The position numbers and the translations under genes were made by a program. Positions 48,414 through 58,320 of a stretch of DNA of 64,000 bases are shown here, piece after piece. How positions within the stretch are numbered: position 1 is the stretch's first letter; each line of letters opens with the position of its first letter. The DNA is from Perkinsela sp. pyNocScin1 (taxonomy: Eukaryota; Euglenozoa; Kinetoplastea; Prokinetoplastida; Perkinselidae). The notes under the pieces are model-generated. The model was not told the origin of the DNA, did not search any database, and saw only the letters and a program-made list of their open reading frames with translations. The stretch is taken from the NCBI GenBank assembly GCA_964019655.1, contig CAXHTR010000005.1:930001-994000 (forward strand), read 5' to 3'.

Positions 48414-48719
48414 CAGGGTTTCAATTTGGTGGTAAATTTACCACCAGGTGGTAAATGGCACTTTTCAGAATTTCATTTTCCGAAAATTTTTTTGGAAAAG
48501 ACAAATCACGCGCAGCCAAAACCTTTCAGATTCGCTATTCAATTCGCGATTTCTACCCATTTCAGTCAATTTACTATAAAAGAAATTATCTAAGCGGCAG
48601 ATTGAAGCTCGAGAATCGGTAATCATACAAATTTTGAATCTTTGTCGCCCACCTGCTGACCGGACGTCTCTGGTGGTGGTAAATGGGATCAGAAATTTTC
48701 AAATTTTGCTGAAACCCTG
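48414..48719. mobile_element. hAT-like miniature element, 306 bp
   Basis: The ends CAGGGTTTCA and TGAAACCCTG are flanked by TTCTACAC at 48406-48413 and 48720-48727. The hairpin next to the left end is GGTGGTAAATTTACCACC with a further GGTGGTAAATGG, where the elements at 6686 and 60555 have GGGGGAAA. It lies directly next to the 47865 element and shares its target sequence. Confidence 0.9.
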
Positions 48720-49966
48720 TTCTACACAGAGATAACCGCGTGGATTGGTGTTCGATACAATGGCAATTGCGAGGTCATAGATATCAACTGGTTCCAAAAC
48801 TTTGCCCAAGTGGCTTTAGCAGGCACGCTCTTCTTTGAATTTTTACCACATACTTTGCGAGAGATACAAATAACACAGTGTGCCATCAGTGGAACTTTGG
48901 ACTTTTCGCGGCTGCCATCGAGCCTTGTTGAAATCTATGTGTGGGAAACACAGGTCAGTGGTCGGGCGCTCGAGAGCACTTCTTTTCCGTCAAATCTGGT
49001 GGTTGTAGACATTTCTGCAAATGCGATGGCAGGAACATTGCATACAAGTGCTTTCCCCCAGACTTTAGTCGAGCTGGCCATTGGAAATAACTCTTTTGAA
49101 GGGACGATCAATTTCCATGAGCTTTCCCGCCAGATGAGAGTTTTCACTGCATAGAATAACAAAATGTCGGGACCACTCGACTTTGCCGGGCTTCCCGCAT
49201 CGATGAAAGAGCTCGAACTGGCACAGAATGCATTCACAGGGAATATTTTGATGAAAGAATTTCCGCCGAACCTCGAGATTTTCAAATGCAGCGGCATGAA
49301 GCTTCAAGGGGAGGCTGACTTGGGTACCCTGTCCAGAAATCTCAAAGTCGTCAGTATCAGCCTGAATGAGTTGCACGTTACCGTGCGTGATCTGCCACCG
49401 GCGCTTGAGGTTCTTCAAATGAACTACAATCGATGCAGTCTTGCATTCAACCTAAGTGAAATGCCCCGTGGCTTGAAGAGAATCTCTTTTGGGAGAACTG
49501 GTGCGCATGGGACTCTGGCGCTCGAAGACCTCCCAGCGTCCATGGAGAAATTCAATGGCTCACGAAATATGCTGCATGGCGCATTGAACCTTTCTGCCCT
49601 GGAGGAAAAACGGCTTCTCACAGTGTTACTCACACAGCGCAATCATTTTTCAGGTGAGATATGCCTGTCAAAACTCCCTCATGTACTTTCTCTTCTGTGT
49701 CTGCACAAGAATTCACTCACAGGGACAATCGATCTGACAGCGCTACCAGAAGCAATGAACACACTGAATCTCTCTGAGAACAATTTTCATAGATCAGTCG
49801 ACTTGCGCAGGCTACCAGCGCAAATAAGGAACTACAGATCCAGTGCAATCAACTCTCAGGTGTCATTGATATAACTGCATTACCGAATGAAATGAGAAAA
49901 TTGGACCTAACGGAGAATCTCTTTGATAGAGAATTCGTCAGCAGAGGGATCGGCATACGAATCTAA

Positions 49967-50452
49967 GCAGAAATAAATTTTCATTGATATAAAGCGAATG
50001 GATAGAAGTAGATGATGCATACCGATACATCTGCTTAGTTTTCGTGTCTTCAGTAATGTAAGAAACATAAAGAAACAAGTGAAAGACGCTGCAAAGATGC
50101 AAATGATTTTCTTTTGAAGAGTGAAATACCGGTAGCAGTGCTAATTGCGAACGAAAATGGAAAGCTCGTAAGGCCTTTTGTATTGCCTCTACCTGGCTAG
50201 ACATTCGCTTGAAAATTCTTGTGGTTTCAGAGTTAAGAGTGCAGAACACTGCACACGCCTTTTGAACCGATTCGGTTTCATCATCTATCGAACGCAGACA
50301 AGAAGAACGATGATCCTGAGCAACTCAATTGAGAACACCTTGATGTCAGAGAGGTAAAGCATAGAGAAGAGAGTCCAAAGCTCAAAAATATTAAATGAGT
50401 CTTCCCCATTTTTAAGTAAAGTCGACTGAAATGAAAACCTTTTGAATTACTA
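49967..50452. other. Gene-free interval at strand switch
   Basis: Convergent 3' ends meet here. Nothing recognised on either strand. Confidence 0.35.
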
Positions 50453-51121
50453 TCAGACACAAAGCCACCCACTAATTATTTCATTTTGTATGCGAGTGTC
50501 CACCGCCTCTTCACCTGCGCAGACAAAAGTGATCCATTTTCTTTGACCAAAAAGGACTTTCTGCAAACGTTTGGGCAATTTTTCATTGTCCACGTAGACT
50601 GCATCAATTTCATTATTCTTTAGATTGACTGAGACTAAGTTCTCCGGGAGGCTGCTGAGATGAACAGCTCCACTGATCGAGTTGGCCCTAAGGTCAATCG
50701 TCTGCGTGTCTTTTGGCAAATGTCGCAGATTGATTGGCCCGCTGTATCCCATTCCTATGAGCGTCAGGAATATTAGCGCACGAGGCAGCGATCGCATGCA
50801 TAAGCCACCCTTTGACTTCTGATTTTGAATGGATATTGCTCGGATTGAGCTTGGCGTCCAGGCGAGGTGAATGCCTGGAAGATCGTGCTGTATGTTCCAT
50901 TGCAGGCCGATCACTTCGCGGCGGTCACCGCAACGCACGCCGTCCCAGTGACAGTGGTCCCGGTGAAAGAGCGGCTCAAAGGCAGCGCACGGGTACAGTA
51001 TCCCGTCCATTTCGTACTGGCCGTCTTCGAGGCAGGCGAGGTTGTACATGGCGATGTTTTGCATGGTCTGCTGCGTGTCACATTCTGTGTTGTCGATTGC
51101 GTAGATGATTGCAATTTTCAT
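50453..51121 (-). CDS. Class B LRR protein
   Basis: The 222-aa product starts MKIAIIYAIDNTECDTQ, with the cap C-H-W-D-G-V-R-C-G-D-R-R, WTPSSIRAISI, LPRALIFLTLIG, IDLRANSISGAVHLSSLP and VNLKNNEIDAVYVDNEKLP, and ends E-A-V-D-T-R-I-Q. One of the most compact class B members, with four repeats. ATG 51121 is used; the frame reaches 51127 only via TTG. Confidence 0.8.
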   Translation of the reverse strand: MKIAIIYAIDNTECDTQQTMQNIAMYNLACLEDGQYEMDGILYPCAAFEPLFHRDHCHWDGVRCGDRREVIGLQWNIQHDLPGIHLAWTPSSIRAISIQNQKSKGGLCMRSLPRALIFLTLIGMGYSGPINLRHLPKDTQTIDLRANSISGAVHLSSLPENLVSVNLKNNEIDAVYVDNEKLPKRLQKVLFGQRKWITFVCAGEEAVDTRIQNEIISGWLCV

Positions 51122-51602
51122 TGACAAGCGGATGCGTAAATGAGATGAAATTTAAAGAAAAGAAATCTAGGTAGATTAATTTTTTAAGTGTTGAGATTAA
51201 GATCGAACTTTCAAGCAGTGCCGAACGAAACTGAAAATCGAAAATAACTGCTGACTGTTCTTTTATTTCATGATGATCCTTTTTACGATTACCCAAGCTC
51301 TTTTGAGATAATGAGCCTAACTTTTCCATTTGCAAACGATTTTTTCAAAGGTACCCGATCTCTAGCCCATTGAGCCTCAAAACATCTATCTGAAGAAACC
51401 TCCATTCATTATTTCAGAAAAGGATCAAATTCTATTGCAAACATCAACCAAAAAATTGCAGTACGTACCCTTTTTCTTCCAATGAGAAAATACACAAACA
51501 ATCTTCGGAGAAATACAAATTACAGCCTCAAGTGTTATGTCAAGCTTTCAGTCGATCTCCACACACTATGCGTGAATGATTCCCCACCTACTTGATTGCG
51601 TT
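51122..51602. other. Gene-free interval
   Basis: AT-rich; nothing recognised. Confidence 0.4.
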
Positions 51603-52406
51603 TTACGCTAAACGCATCACATTGATTTCTCTCTGCAATGCTTCGCGAATGTTCATGCCGATTTCACTATACTTTGAACATACTGCCGATTTATCTCGAG
51701 AAAAGGTAATGCTTGCTTTGATCCGGGAGTCAAGCCAATTTCCACGTGCTTCAGTGATCTTGATCTTGCCATTGGCGCCACCAATCTCCAAGACCGAAAG
51801 ATGTTCTGGGAGTGCTTCGTTGTACACAATCGCACGGCGTATATTTGAGCTGTGCATGACGCAGATCCGCAAAGAGGCTGGGAGCGCTGTCGCGATTATA
51901 GTTCCCGTTAACCCGCCGCCAAAAACGTACAATTCTTCAATATTTTGTGGCAGTCGCTGTAGGTCGATGCGGTGACTTTTTGAATGCATTGCGTTGTCTG
52001 ACAAAAAACACGAAGCAAGGCACAGATAGCGCAGCTCTCGCGGAAGTAAATCTGCCCTCCAATTTTTGGAAAGAATGATCCACTCCAAGTGGGCATACTG
52101 CAGCGTGTTGGGCAGCCATCGCATGTTCATGTGGAAAAGGCCAGCTTCCAGCCGAGTGCCACTCCGAATACTTGGCCGAACGAAAACGAACGAATGGACT
52201 GCACCTTCGACACACTCGACGCCACGCCATGTGCACGGGTCGTCGCTCTTTTCCTGGTTGGGCCGAAAGTACTGCCACATGCGTTCCTGGGCAAGCTGTG
52301 ATGTGTTGGACGTCGGCGTTAAAGCGAGGCGCATCAATTCCTCTTGTTTTGTAAGATCATATTCGATAAAAGCATCAGTGCAGTACACTTGGAGAAGCAT
52401 GTGCAT
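51603..52406 (-). CDS. Class B LRR protein
   Basis: The 267-aa product starts MHMLLQVYCTDAFIEYD, then the cap C-T-W-R-G-V-E-C, MRWLPNTLQYAHL, LPRELRYLCLAS, IEELYVFGGGLTG and LPASLRICVMHSSNI, with N-W-L-D-S-R-I-K near the end. The C-terminal tail after D-S-R-I is about 45 residues, among the longest. An in-frame ATG at 52472 would add 22 residues (MRKLSLYKFQKSALLELEFL), a plausible alternative leader. The frame runs open to 52610 without an earlier ATG. Confidence 0.8.
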   Translation of the reverse strand: MHMLLQVYCTDAFIEYDLTKQEELMRLALTPTSNTSQLAQERMWQYFRPNQEKSDDPCTWRGVECVEGAVHSFVFVRPSIRSGTRLEAGLFHMNMRWLPNTLQYAHLEWIILSKNWRADLLPRELRYLCLASCFLSDNAMHSKSHRIDLQRLPQNIEELYVFGGGLTGTIIATALPASLRICVMHSSNIRRAIVYNEALPEHLSVLEIGGANGKIKITEARGNWLDSRIKASITFSRDKSAVCSKYSEIGMNIREALQREINVMRLA

Positions 52407-52494
52407 GATTGAAAGAAATTCTAACTCTAAAAGAGCGGATTTTTGGAATTTGTACAAAGAGAGTTTCCTCATACTTCGATTGAAGCAAAAAATT

Positions 52495-53282
52495 TCACTC
52501 AATTGCGTTACTTTCTGGAAAGTTTTCTGTCGGCCATTTATCAAAGCTCCTTGCAAAGACTGACTTGAAATAGAAATCAATAGCGTTGAAGGCGACGAAC
52601 CTTTGGTCACACGTTATTTCGATTTTCTCAGGAAGTGTCACAAATTCGGTCTTTGCGTCACCAAAGAACAGGTTTTTGAGCACTTTGGGAAGAATTTTCA
52701 TGTCCATTATAACCTTCTTGATAGACACAGATAAAATGCAGCACAATCGCGTGTTTCTTGGGAGTGATTGCACCTCGACAGTGCCGCAGAATTCGACATA
52801 CGAGTCAATTCACAACTCTTCCATTTGCCGAGGCAAATCATTGAGGATGGTGCACTGACTTGCTGAGGCTCGTCGAACGTCACACTCTCGAATTCTGAGG
52901 TATCGCAGCGCTCGCGGAAGCATCCCGAGCGTCAAAAGATGCGGAATAGCAACAAAGTGGAGATCGACGCATTGCACTGTATGCGGCACCCAATCGAGGT
53001 CAAACCCAATGCTTTTGCACTTCAGGCCAGATGCCATGACTGTTGTGACTTCTCCAAAAGTGCAGACAATGCCTCGCCACGTGCAGCAGTCATCAACCGA
53101 TGCACCATTTGATATCAAATACGCGTCGAGAAGCTCATCTTTGATTCTTCCCACGGCCCGATGCCGAAAACGTTTTGCATCATACGCCACGGGTAAGACT
53201 GATGAACTACAGTGATTTGCTTTTGATCGCTATTGAGAAAAACTTCAGACGTGAGATCAAGCAGAAGGAATGGCATTCTCAT
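52495..53282 (-). pseudogene. Class B LRR gene with in-frame TGA and a 5' frameshift
   Basis: The leader MRMPFLLLDLTSEVFL starts at 53282 in one frame. The cap C-C-T-W-R-G-I-V-C and following repeats (LDWVPHTVQCVDL, LPRALRYLRI, LPRQMEEL) are in another, so a frameshift lies between about 53190 and 53115. TGA at 52810-52812 then interrupts the frame, which continues IDSYVEFCGTVEVQSLP and C-D-Q-R-F-V to 52495. It overlaps the non-ATG upstream extension of the 51603 gene. Confidence 0.7.
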
Positions 53283-53390
53283 ATGAAGACTTTGAATATG
53301 GAAATTTTTAACGAAAAGCAGTTGTTACCAAATGGCAAAATAAATTCATAAATTATCTTCAAATCTCAAGAACAGCCCATCAAATTTTTT

Positions 53391-54785
53391 TCACTCTCTT
53401 GCTTGAACAGTGTAGTGCCGCTGCTCCTCGGCTTTCGATCCATAGTGAATCACCTCGATAAACCCTTTGTCACCTGCTTCAACGACGAGCCCAGGCAGCC
53501 CGCCCTCCAGGCGCTTGATCCGATTATTCGATAACACAAGGCGACGAAAGAGAAGTGGAGGGCTACCGAGCACAACAGTCCCCGAAAAAAAGTTCTGTGA
53601 CGCATCAAATTCCAGCATAGCCTCTGGAAAAGCGCTGAGATGAAGCTCACCCGAAAAATTGTTCTCCGAGATGTTCAGGAACTTGATGCCGTTTGGCAAA
53701 TTCAAAAAGTCAAATGTCCCCTCAAAAGCGTTTTTTTGGATATTCACATCGCAGATGCCCTGCGGGAGATTCCCTGTCTCTACAGTCCCCCGAAAAGCAT
53801 TGTCGAAAATTGCGATGAGCGCCACGCCATCGGCGAGCTTCGAAAACTCAAACTCCCCAAAAAATTTGTTGGAGCGAATGCTGACGTGGTCGAGCGTTTC
53901 CGGCCACTCGCTCGGGTCGACTTCGCCCTCAAATTCGTTCCGCTGTATGAGCAGGCACTGCAGCCCTCGCGGTAGAGCGGCAAAGTCAAATTCCCCCTTG
54001 AAAGCATTGCTGTATATGGCGAGGACTTTCAGGTTTGGTGGGAGTGACTGGACGTCAAAACTGCCGTGAAACTGATTCCCGTAGATCCGAAGGTCGGAGA
54101 GTGATTCTGGCACATTTGCAAGAATTATTTCCCCCGTGAGGTTATTCGTGCACAGCTCAAGATCTTTTATATTTCGTGGGAGCTCCCGAAAATTGAGCGT
54201 CCCGAAAAATTGATTTTGCGGGGCGCGGATAATTTCGAGCGGCGCAGGGAGCTGCGTCAAGTCGAGACTCCCTGAAAACGCGTTCTCGCCGATGGCGATG
54301 GTGTGCATCTCCGCTGGGAGTGTCGTAAAGTCGAATGTCCCCGAGAAAGAATTCTTTTTGAGGTTGAGCTTCGTGAGTTTCGGCGGGAGGTCAGCTGTAA
54401 TAAACGCCCCGGATAGCGAATTACCCATAAGATTGAGGTCTGTGAGGTTCATAGGCAAATCGCGAGTATCAATCGTTCCTTCAAGGTCAAGTGTCGTGAG
54501 CTCTAAATGGCAGATCGTCTGCGGTAGAAACGCAAAGTTGACAGAGCCTCCCATAGGGTTTCCGGCGCGTGCGATTCGGATTCGAGTGGCTTCGCCACTC
54601 TCGTTCACGCGGACGCCAGCCCACTCGCTTATGGGCCTGTAGTTACCTTCCAAATCTTGGAAGCGAGACTTGCGCTTTGTGCGTTCAAAGGCGATTTCCA
54701 TCTTGGCTTGATCGGAGAGGAGCATCGGGTCGAGCCGGCTGAGGCTGGGATCAATGGCGCAGAAAAGGAATGTGGAAAAGTGCAT
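53391..54785 (-). CDS. Class A LRR protein, longest copy (about 15 repeats)
   Basis: The 464-aa product has MHFSTFLFCAIDPSLSRLD (S-R for G-R), SDQAKMEIAFERT and the no-cysteine cap I-S-E-W-A-G-V-R-V-N-E-S-G. About 15 consecutive LRRs follow, nearly without irregularity (LNLKKNSFSGTFDFTTLP, LAIYSNAFKGEFDFAALP, VSIRSNKFFGEFEF). The end V-V-E-A-G-D-K-G-F is degenerate. The length suggests internal repeat duplication. Most repeats carry F-x-G-x-F-D-F, giving a strikingly phenylalanine-rich face. Confidence 0.9.
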   Translation of the reverse strand: MHFSTFLFCAIDPSLSRLDPMLLSDQAKMEIAFERTKRKSRFQDLEGNYRPISEWAGVRVNESGEATRIRIARAGNPMGGSVNFAFLPQTICHLELTTLDLEGTIDTRDLPMNLTDLNLMGNSLSGAFITADLPPKLTKLNLKKNSFSGTFDFTTLPAEMHTIAIGENAFSGSLDLTQLPAPLEIIRAPQNQFFGTLNFRELPRNIKDLELCTNNLTGEIILANVPESLSDLRIYGNQFHGSFDVQSLPPNLKVLAIYSNAFKGEFDFAALPRGLQCLLIQRNEFEGEVDPSEWPETLDHVSIRSNKFFGEFEFSKLADGVALIAIFDNAFRGTVETGNLPQGICDVNIQKNAFEGTFDFLNLPNGIKFLNISENNFSGELHLSAFPEAMLEFDASQNFFSGTVVLGSPPLLFRRLVLSNNRIKRLEGGLPGLVVEAGDKGFIEVIHYGSKAEEQRHYTVQARE

Positions 54786-55328
54786 TTAAGGAGAAATAAT
54801 CAGGTGAAAGAGAGTGTATTTCTTTGTTTTTTCATTGAACGCTGCATTTGTGCATTATGTGATAAATTATTATCTCAATTCTTAGAGCAAAAATTTTTAC
54901 AGTATTGAAGGATCGCACTTGTCGCACTCTTGCAATCTATTAAGTGCCTTGAAGCATCAATTGATAGACATTGCCTTGACAGACATTGCAATATTCTTTG
55001 CATTAAAGAATGTGTGAATGGATAGCTGATGTTTTTCGGACAAAGTTCGAAATGAATTTCAGAAAACGGTGGTATGAGTGCCAGCGACAAAGCTTTTGAA
55101 TCTCTCATTCACCTTATTCATTCCAGCTCTTGGGAAAAAGTGTGCTTTCTTCATCTGCCCGATTCTGCATTCCATTGAAAACCAGGATATCCTGAGCATT
55201 GAAGATGTGAATGAAGTTTAAAATCTACGCACTGATCGATATCAAAGAAAACTCATATAAGGAATATAAATGTCTTCTTATCTTAATTTTTGAATGATAT
55301 TAGAGCTCTGTAATCTGGTAAGGCCACA
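54786..55328. other. Gene-free interval
   Basis: Nothing recognised on either strand. Confidence 0.4.
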
Positions 55329-56171
55329 TCAGTAAGCGCCACCGGTCTCTTTGTATTCGAACCCCGGCTGCTTTATGCATTGGCCATCCGCGTCAACGAT
55401 GGATCCGATGAAGACATCGTCGACTTTGAAAAGCTTCATGTCATGATTGACATCGAAAATGATCTTTTCGCAATCGAAGTTGTTTTGCTGCAGCTCAACT
55501 TCTTGCAATGTGCATGGAACGTTGCGAAGCTCAAGAGGCCCACAGAGAGAATTCTCTACGAGATTCAGGATTTCAAGCTCAGGAGGGAGTTTGTTCAAGC
55601 ATATTTTCCCCGAAAAATTATTCTTACGAGCCTTGAACACCTTCAGCGCATTTGGGAGACTTTCCATGCAAAGGCTGCCACTGAGCTTGTTCGAGCTGAT
55701 GTTCACACTCGTCAGTTTCCTTGGAAGGCCAGCGACATCAAATTGGCCATCCAGATTATTGGAGTGGATATCGAGCGTCTGCAGATCTTGCGGCAGTCCA
55801 GATGTCTCAAGCTTCCCAAAGAGGCGCATGCCAATGATTGTCAGATCGACAAGCGTTGGCGGTAAGTATTTGAAATCGATCGAACCATCGCAAATGAAGG
55901 AACTCCGTGTAATTGATCGCCGCACGGCCTCAAAGAGACTAATAAAATCGATGTTGCTGACATCAATATTGATAGACGTGATATTGTCCTTATCATCGAA
56001 CTGCAGAATCGACCAATCGTGTATGTCAGCGATTTCACCGTTCGCATACTGGATAATTTCAGCATCTTTGTAGTCTTGCACCAGCATTTCCATGAGCGAC
56101 TGCTGTGGAATCGAAAGCCTATCGAAGCGACCAGTGGGGTCAGCGGCGGAAAGGAGCAGAGTTTGAAACAT
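55329..56171 (-). CDS. Class A LRR protein, cysteine-free subgroup
   Basis: The 280-aa product starts MFQTLLLSAADPTGRFD, then PQQSLMEMLVQDY, KDAEIIQYANGEIADI and W-S-I-L-Q-F-D-D-K-D. The pre-LRR insertion is TRSSFICDGSIDFKYLP. Seven LRRs follow (LDIHSNNLDGQFDVAGLP, VNISSNKLSG), then S-I-V-D-A-D-G-Q-C. An in-frame ATG at 56246 adds 25 residues; the family-consistent ATG 56171 follows cgattca and is preferred. Confidence 0.85.
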   Translation of the reverse strand: MFQTLLLSAADPTGRFDRLSIPQQSLMEMLVQDYKDAEIIQYANGEIADIHDWSILQFDDKDNITSINIDVSNIDFISLFEAVRRSITRSSFICDGSIDFKYLPPTLVDLTIIGMRLFGKLETSGLPQDLQTLDIHSNNLDGQFDVAGLPRKLTSVNISSNKLSGSLCMESLPNALKVFKARKNNFSGKICLNKLPPELEILNLVENSLCGPLELRNVPCTLQEVELQQNNFDCEKIIFDVNHDMKLFKVDDVFIGSIVDADGQCIKQPGFEYKETGGAY

Positions 56172-56297
56172 TGAATCGTGGAAATAGCGGACAAAAATTG
56201 TAATATGAATACATGCTACATTCATAAAATTCGTATCAATCATCATTCATCTGCTAAGGGGCTGTATATGAGCAACGTGTAAGTTTCCTTCAACACG

Positions 56298-57134
56298 CTA
56301 TAGGTCGAAGCGCTTCAGCCCATTCTCGTCGATAACAAGTTCGATTGCATTTTCTTCGTTTTCAATTATCCGAGGGGTAAAGACGCTATGGATAACTGCA
56401 GTCCCGCAGATCTCGTTGCTACTGATATTTATTTCTTTCAGGGAAACGCTCGGCTCCGGAATGCGCAGCTCTCCTCTTAAGTTGTTACACTGCAAATCCA
56501 CACGCTCTAATGGACTTGGTATATTTATGAGAATGATATCGCCGGAAAATTGATTGAAGGAGAGGTCGAGGTGTGTGAGGTATTGAGGAAGATGTGCAAG
56601 CGAAATAGAGCCACTCATAGAAGTATACGTTATTATCAGGCTTCGCATGCCCACCGGCAATTCAGTCAAGTCACACGTGCCGCGAAACTCTACGACCTCT
56701 CTGATTTCCAAATTCACGAGATTTGTCGGCAGTTCGCGCATATCAAACGTCCCCGAAAAGGAGCAGTTTTCTATTTCGATAACACTGAGAGAATTGTGCA
56801 AGTCACTCGTTTCAAATGTCCCAAAGAGATCCATGCAGTTCACGAAATGGATCTCAGTGCACGTCTCTGGCAGAAACTCGAGGGCGAGTGATCCACCTAT
56901 TCTGCCGTGGTACATCTCGTTCATTCGGAGCACAAACGTATTTTTAAAGCCATTTGCGAACACAAAACTCCACGTTTCCCAGTCGGTGTAGCTTCCATCT
57001 CGCATTTTGACGCTTTTATCAAAGAATTTTCCATGAAGGTCAGCGATGAGCATCTCCATGCGTGCTTGGTCGGGAAGTGAGCCATAATCAACTCGACCGG
57101 CGCAGGTATCACTTGCTAATAGGTGAAAGAGCAT
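56298..57134 (-). CDS. Class A LRR protein
   Basis: The 278-aa product has MLFHLLASDTCAGRVD and PDQARMEMLIADL. The cap is replaced by W-E-T-W-S-F-V-F-A-N-G-F and a longer linker (LRMNEMYHGRIGG). About seven LRRs follow, two of them irregular (IEIENCSFSG, LEIREVVEFRG), and the end is L-V-I-D-E-N-G-L-K-R. The motif is only a few residues from the stop. It lies about 110 bp from its upstream neighbour. Confidence 0.8.
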   Translation of the reverse strand: MLFHLLASDTCAGRVDYGSLPDQARMEMLIADLHGKFFDKSVKMRDGSYTDWETWSFVFANGFKNTFVLRMNEMYHGRIGGSLALEFLPETCTEIHFVNCMDLFGTFETSDLHNSLSVIEIENCSFSGTFDMRELPTNLVNLEIREVVEFRGTCDLTELPVGMRSLIITYTSMSGSISLAHLPQYLTHLDLSFNQFSGDIILINIPSPLERVDLQCNNLRGELRIPEPSVSLKEINISSNEICGTAVIHSVFTPRIIENEENAIELVIDENGLKRFDL

Positions 57135-57244
57135 CTTTAGGTTACAAAGACATGAAAAATAGATTTCAGTCTTAATCTCCGAATGTTTGATAGATCGTGC
57201 GATTATCTTATGTTTTATTGCTTATTTCTCATATTATCTCTCAT

Positions 57245-58225
57245 TTACCTAAAAGGCGCATCCCTGTGCTTATTTCCATTTTCATCGACGACAGCGACAA
57301 TGGCATTTCCTACAAGATTGACTCCAAATAAATTTTTGTAGATCACAGCTGTCCCCTCAAACTGATTGCTCTCTGCACTCAGCCAGCAGAAGCGCTCTGG
57401 TGGCGCAGTGATGGAGATCGCACCCGACAGGCCATTCTCAGATATGTCGAGGGATTCCATGTGCGCTGGGAGTCTTTCCAGACACACGCTACCTTCAAAA
57501 TTGTTGCTTGAGACGTCCAGCGTGGTCAGCTCGGATGCATCCGGGAGGCGCTCGAGCGCTATACTGCCCGAAAAATTGTTCTCCATGAGGAAGAGCTCGA
57601 CAAGCGAGTTCGGCAATCCATCGAGGCAAATTGTACCCGAAAAATAGTTCTGCCCGAGGTTGAGTATGCGCAGCGCGTTTGGGAGATTGTCGAGGGTGAT
57701 GGGCCCGTCGAAGTTGCATTGTTGCAAATCGAGATGCTCGAGACCTTGTGGCAGCGCTGTGAGGTCACAGCTGCCCTCAAAATCGTTGATGCTACAGTCA
57801 AATTTCTTCAGATTACGCGGTAACTTTGTTAAGTCAACTTTGCCGCCAAGTGTGTTGCGATGGACGTCGAAGAGCGTCAAAGAATCGGGCAGTGCCGCTG
57901 TCTCGAGGGTCCCACACAGTCTGCAGTTGCTCACATTTATGGCCTCCATCTTCGGTGGGACATGCGCAAAGTTCATCGAGCCAATAAGCCGCACGATCAA
58001 TGTGATCGGGTAGAATCGACGGACTGAGTTATCGTTCGCATTATACATGACACCACCCCACTCGCGCACATCCTTGAACATTCCTTCTTCGTCTTTGAAC
58101 TGCTTTGTGCACTCGGGTTCAAGGCCTTCGATGAGGAGCTCCATGTGCATCTGGTCGGTCATGGCATCTTTGGTGAAGCGGCCGAGGTGTGTATCTGCTG
58201 AGCTGAGAATATGGACGAAGGACAT
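57245..58225 (-). CDS. Class A LRR protein, no-cysteine cap
   Basis: The product is 326 aa: MSFVHILSSADTHLGRFT, MTDQMHMELLIEGL and V-R-E-W-G-G-V-M-Y-N-A-N. Ten LRRs follow (LNLGQNYFSGTICLDGLP, LFLMENNFSG, LDVSSNNFEG, LDISENGLSG), then V-V-D-E-N-G-N-K-H-R. With 3575 and 36251 it is one of the best preserved long copies. The third repeat (FDCSINDFEGSCDLTALP) resembles the equivalent repeat in 3575 and 24253. Confidence 0.9.
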   Translation of the reverse strand: MSFVHILSSADTHLGRFTKDAMTDQMHMELLIEGLEPECTKQFKDEEGMFKDVREWGGVMYNANDNSVRRFYPITLIVRLIGSMNFAHVPPKMEAINVSNCRLCGTLETAALPDSLTLFDVHRNTLGGKVDLTKLPRNLKKFDCSINDFEGSCDLTALPQGLEHLDLQQCNFDGPITLDNLPNALRILNLGQNYFSGTICLDGLPNSLVELFLMENNFSGSIALERLPDASELTTLDVSSNNFEGSVCLERLPAHMESLDISENGLSGAISITAPPERFCWLSAESNQFEGTAVIYKNLFGVNLVGNAIVAVVDENGNKHRDAPFR

Positions 58226-58320
58226 TTATCACAGGGTGAGGTGAAAAATGGAAATTTCGAGGGAAAAGGCAGCTCGATGACTTCGATATCAAAATTTGCT
58301 ATCAATTATTTTTCATTGAA

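Larger units (their letters stand above)
47713..49966 (+). pseudogene. Class A LRR gene broken by two stacked hAT-like elements, a TAG and a frameshift
   Basis: ATG 47713 (MLPLIYQAVLTLANDLGR, SQQAFMEMFVEGL) runs to 47864, where two transposons lie (47865-48405 and 48414-48719). The coding frame resumes exactly at 48728 (TAWIGVRYNGNCEV, FFEFLPHTLREI), in phase if both elements and the extra target duplications are ignored. It then meets TAG at 49152-49154 in the middle of a repeat, and a frameshift near 49830 before LQIQCNQLSGVIDITALP and TAA at 49964-49966. About 14 repeats remain visible, so the intact parent had roughly 470 residues. Confidence 0.85.

Noticed and set aside
52810-52812. TGA read as tryptophan (variant genetic code)
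   Set aside because: Several intact family genes end with TGA at the expected position (for example 14511, 16342, 17730), so TGA works as a stop here.
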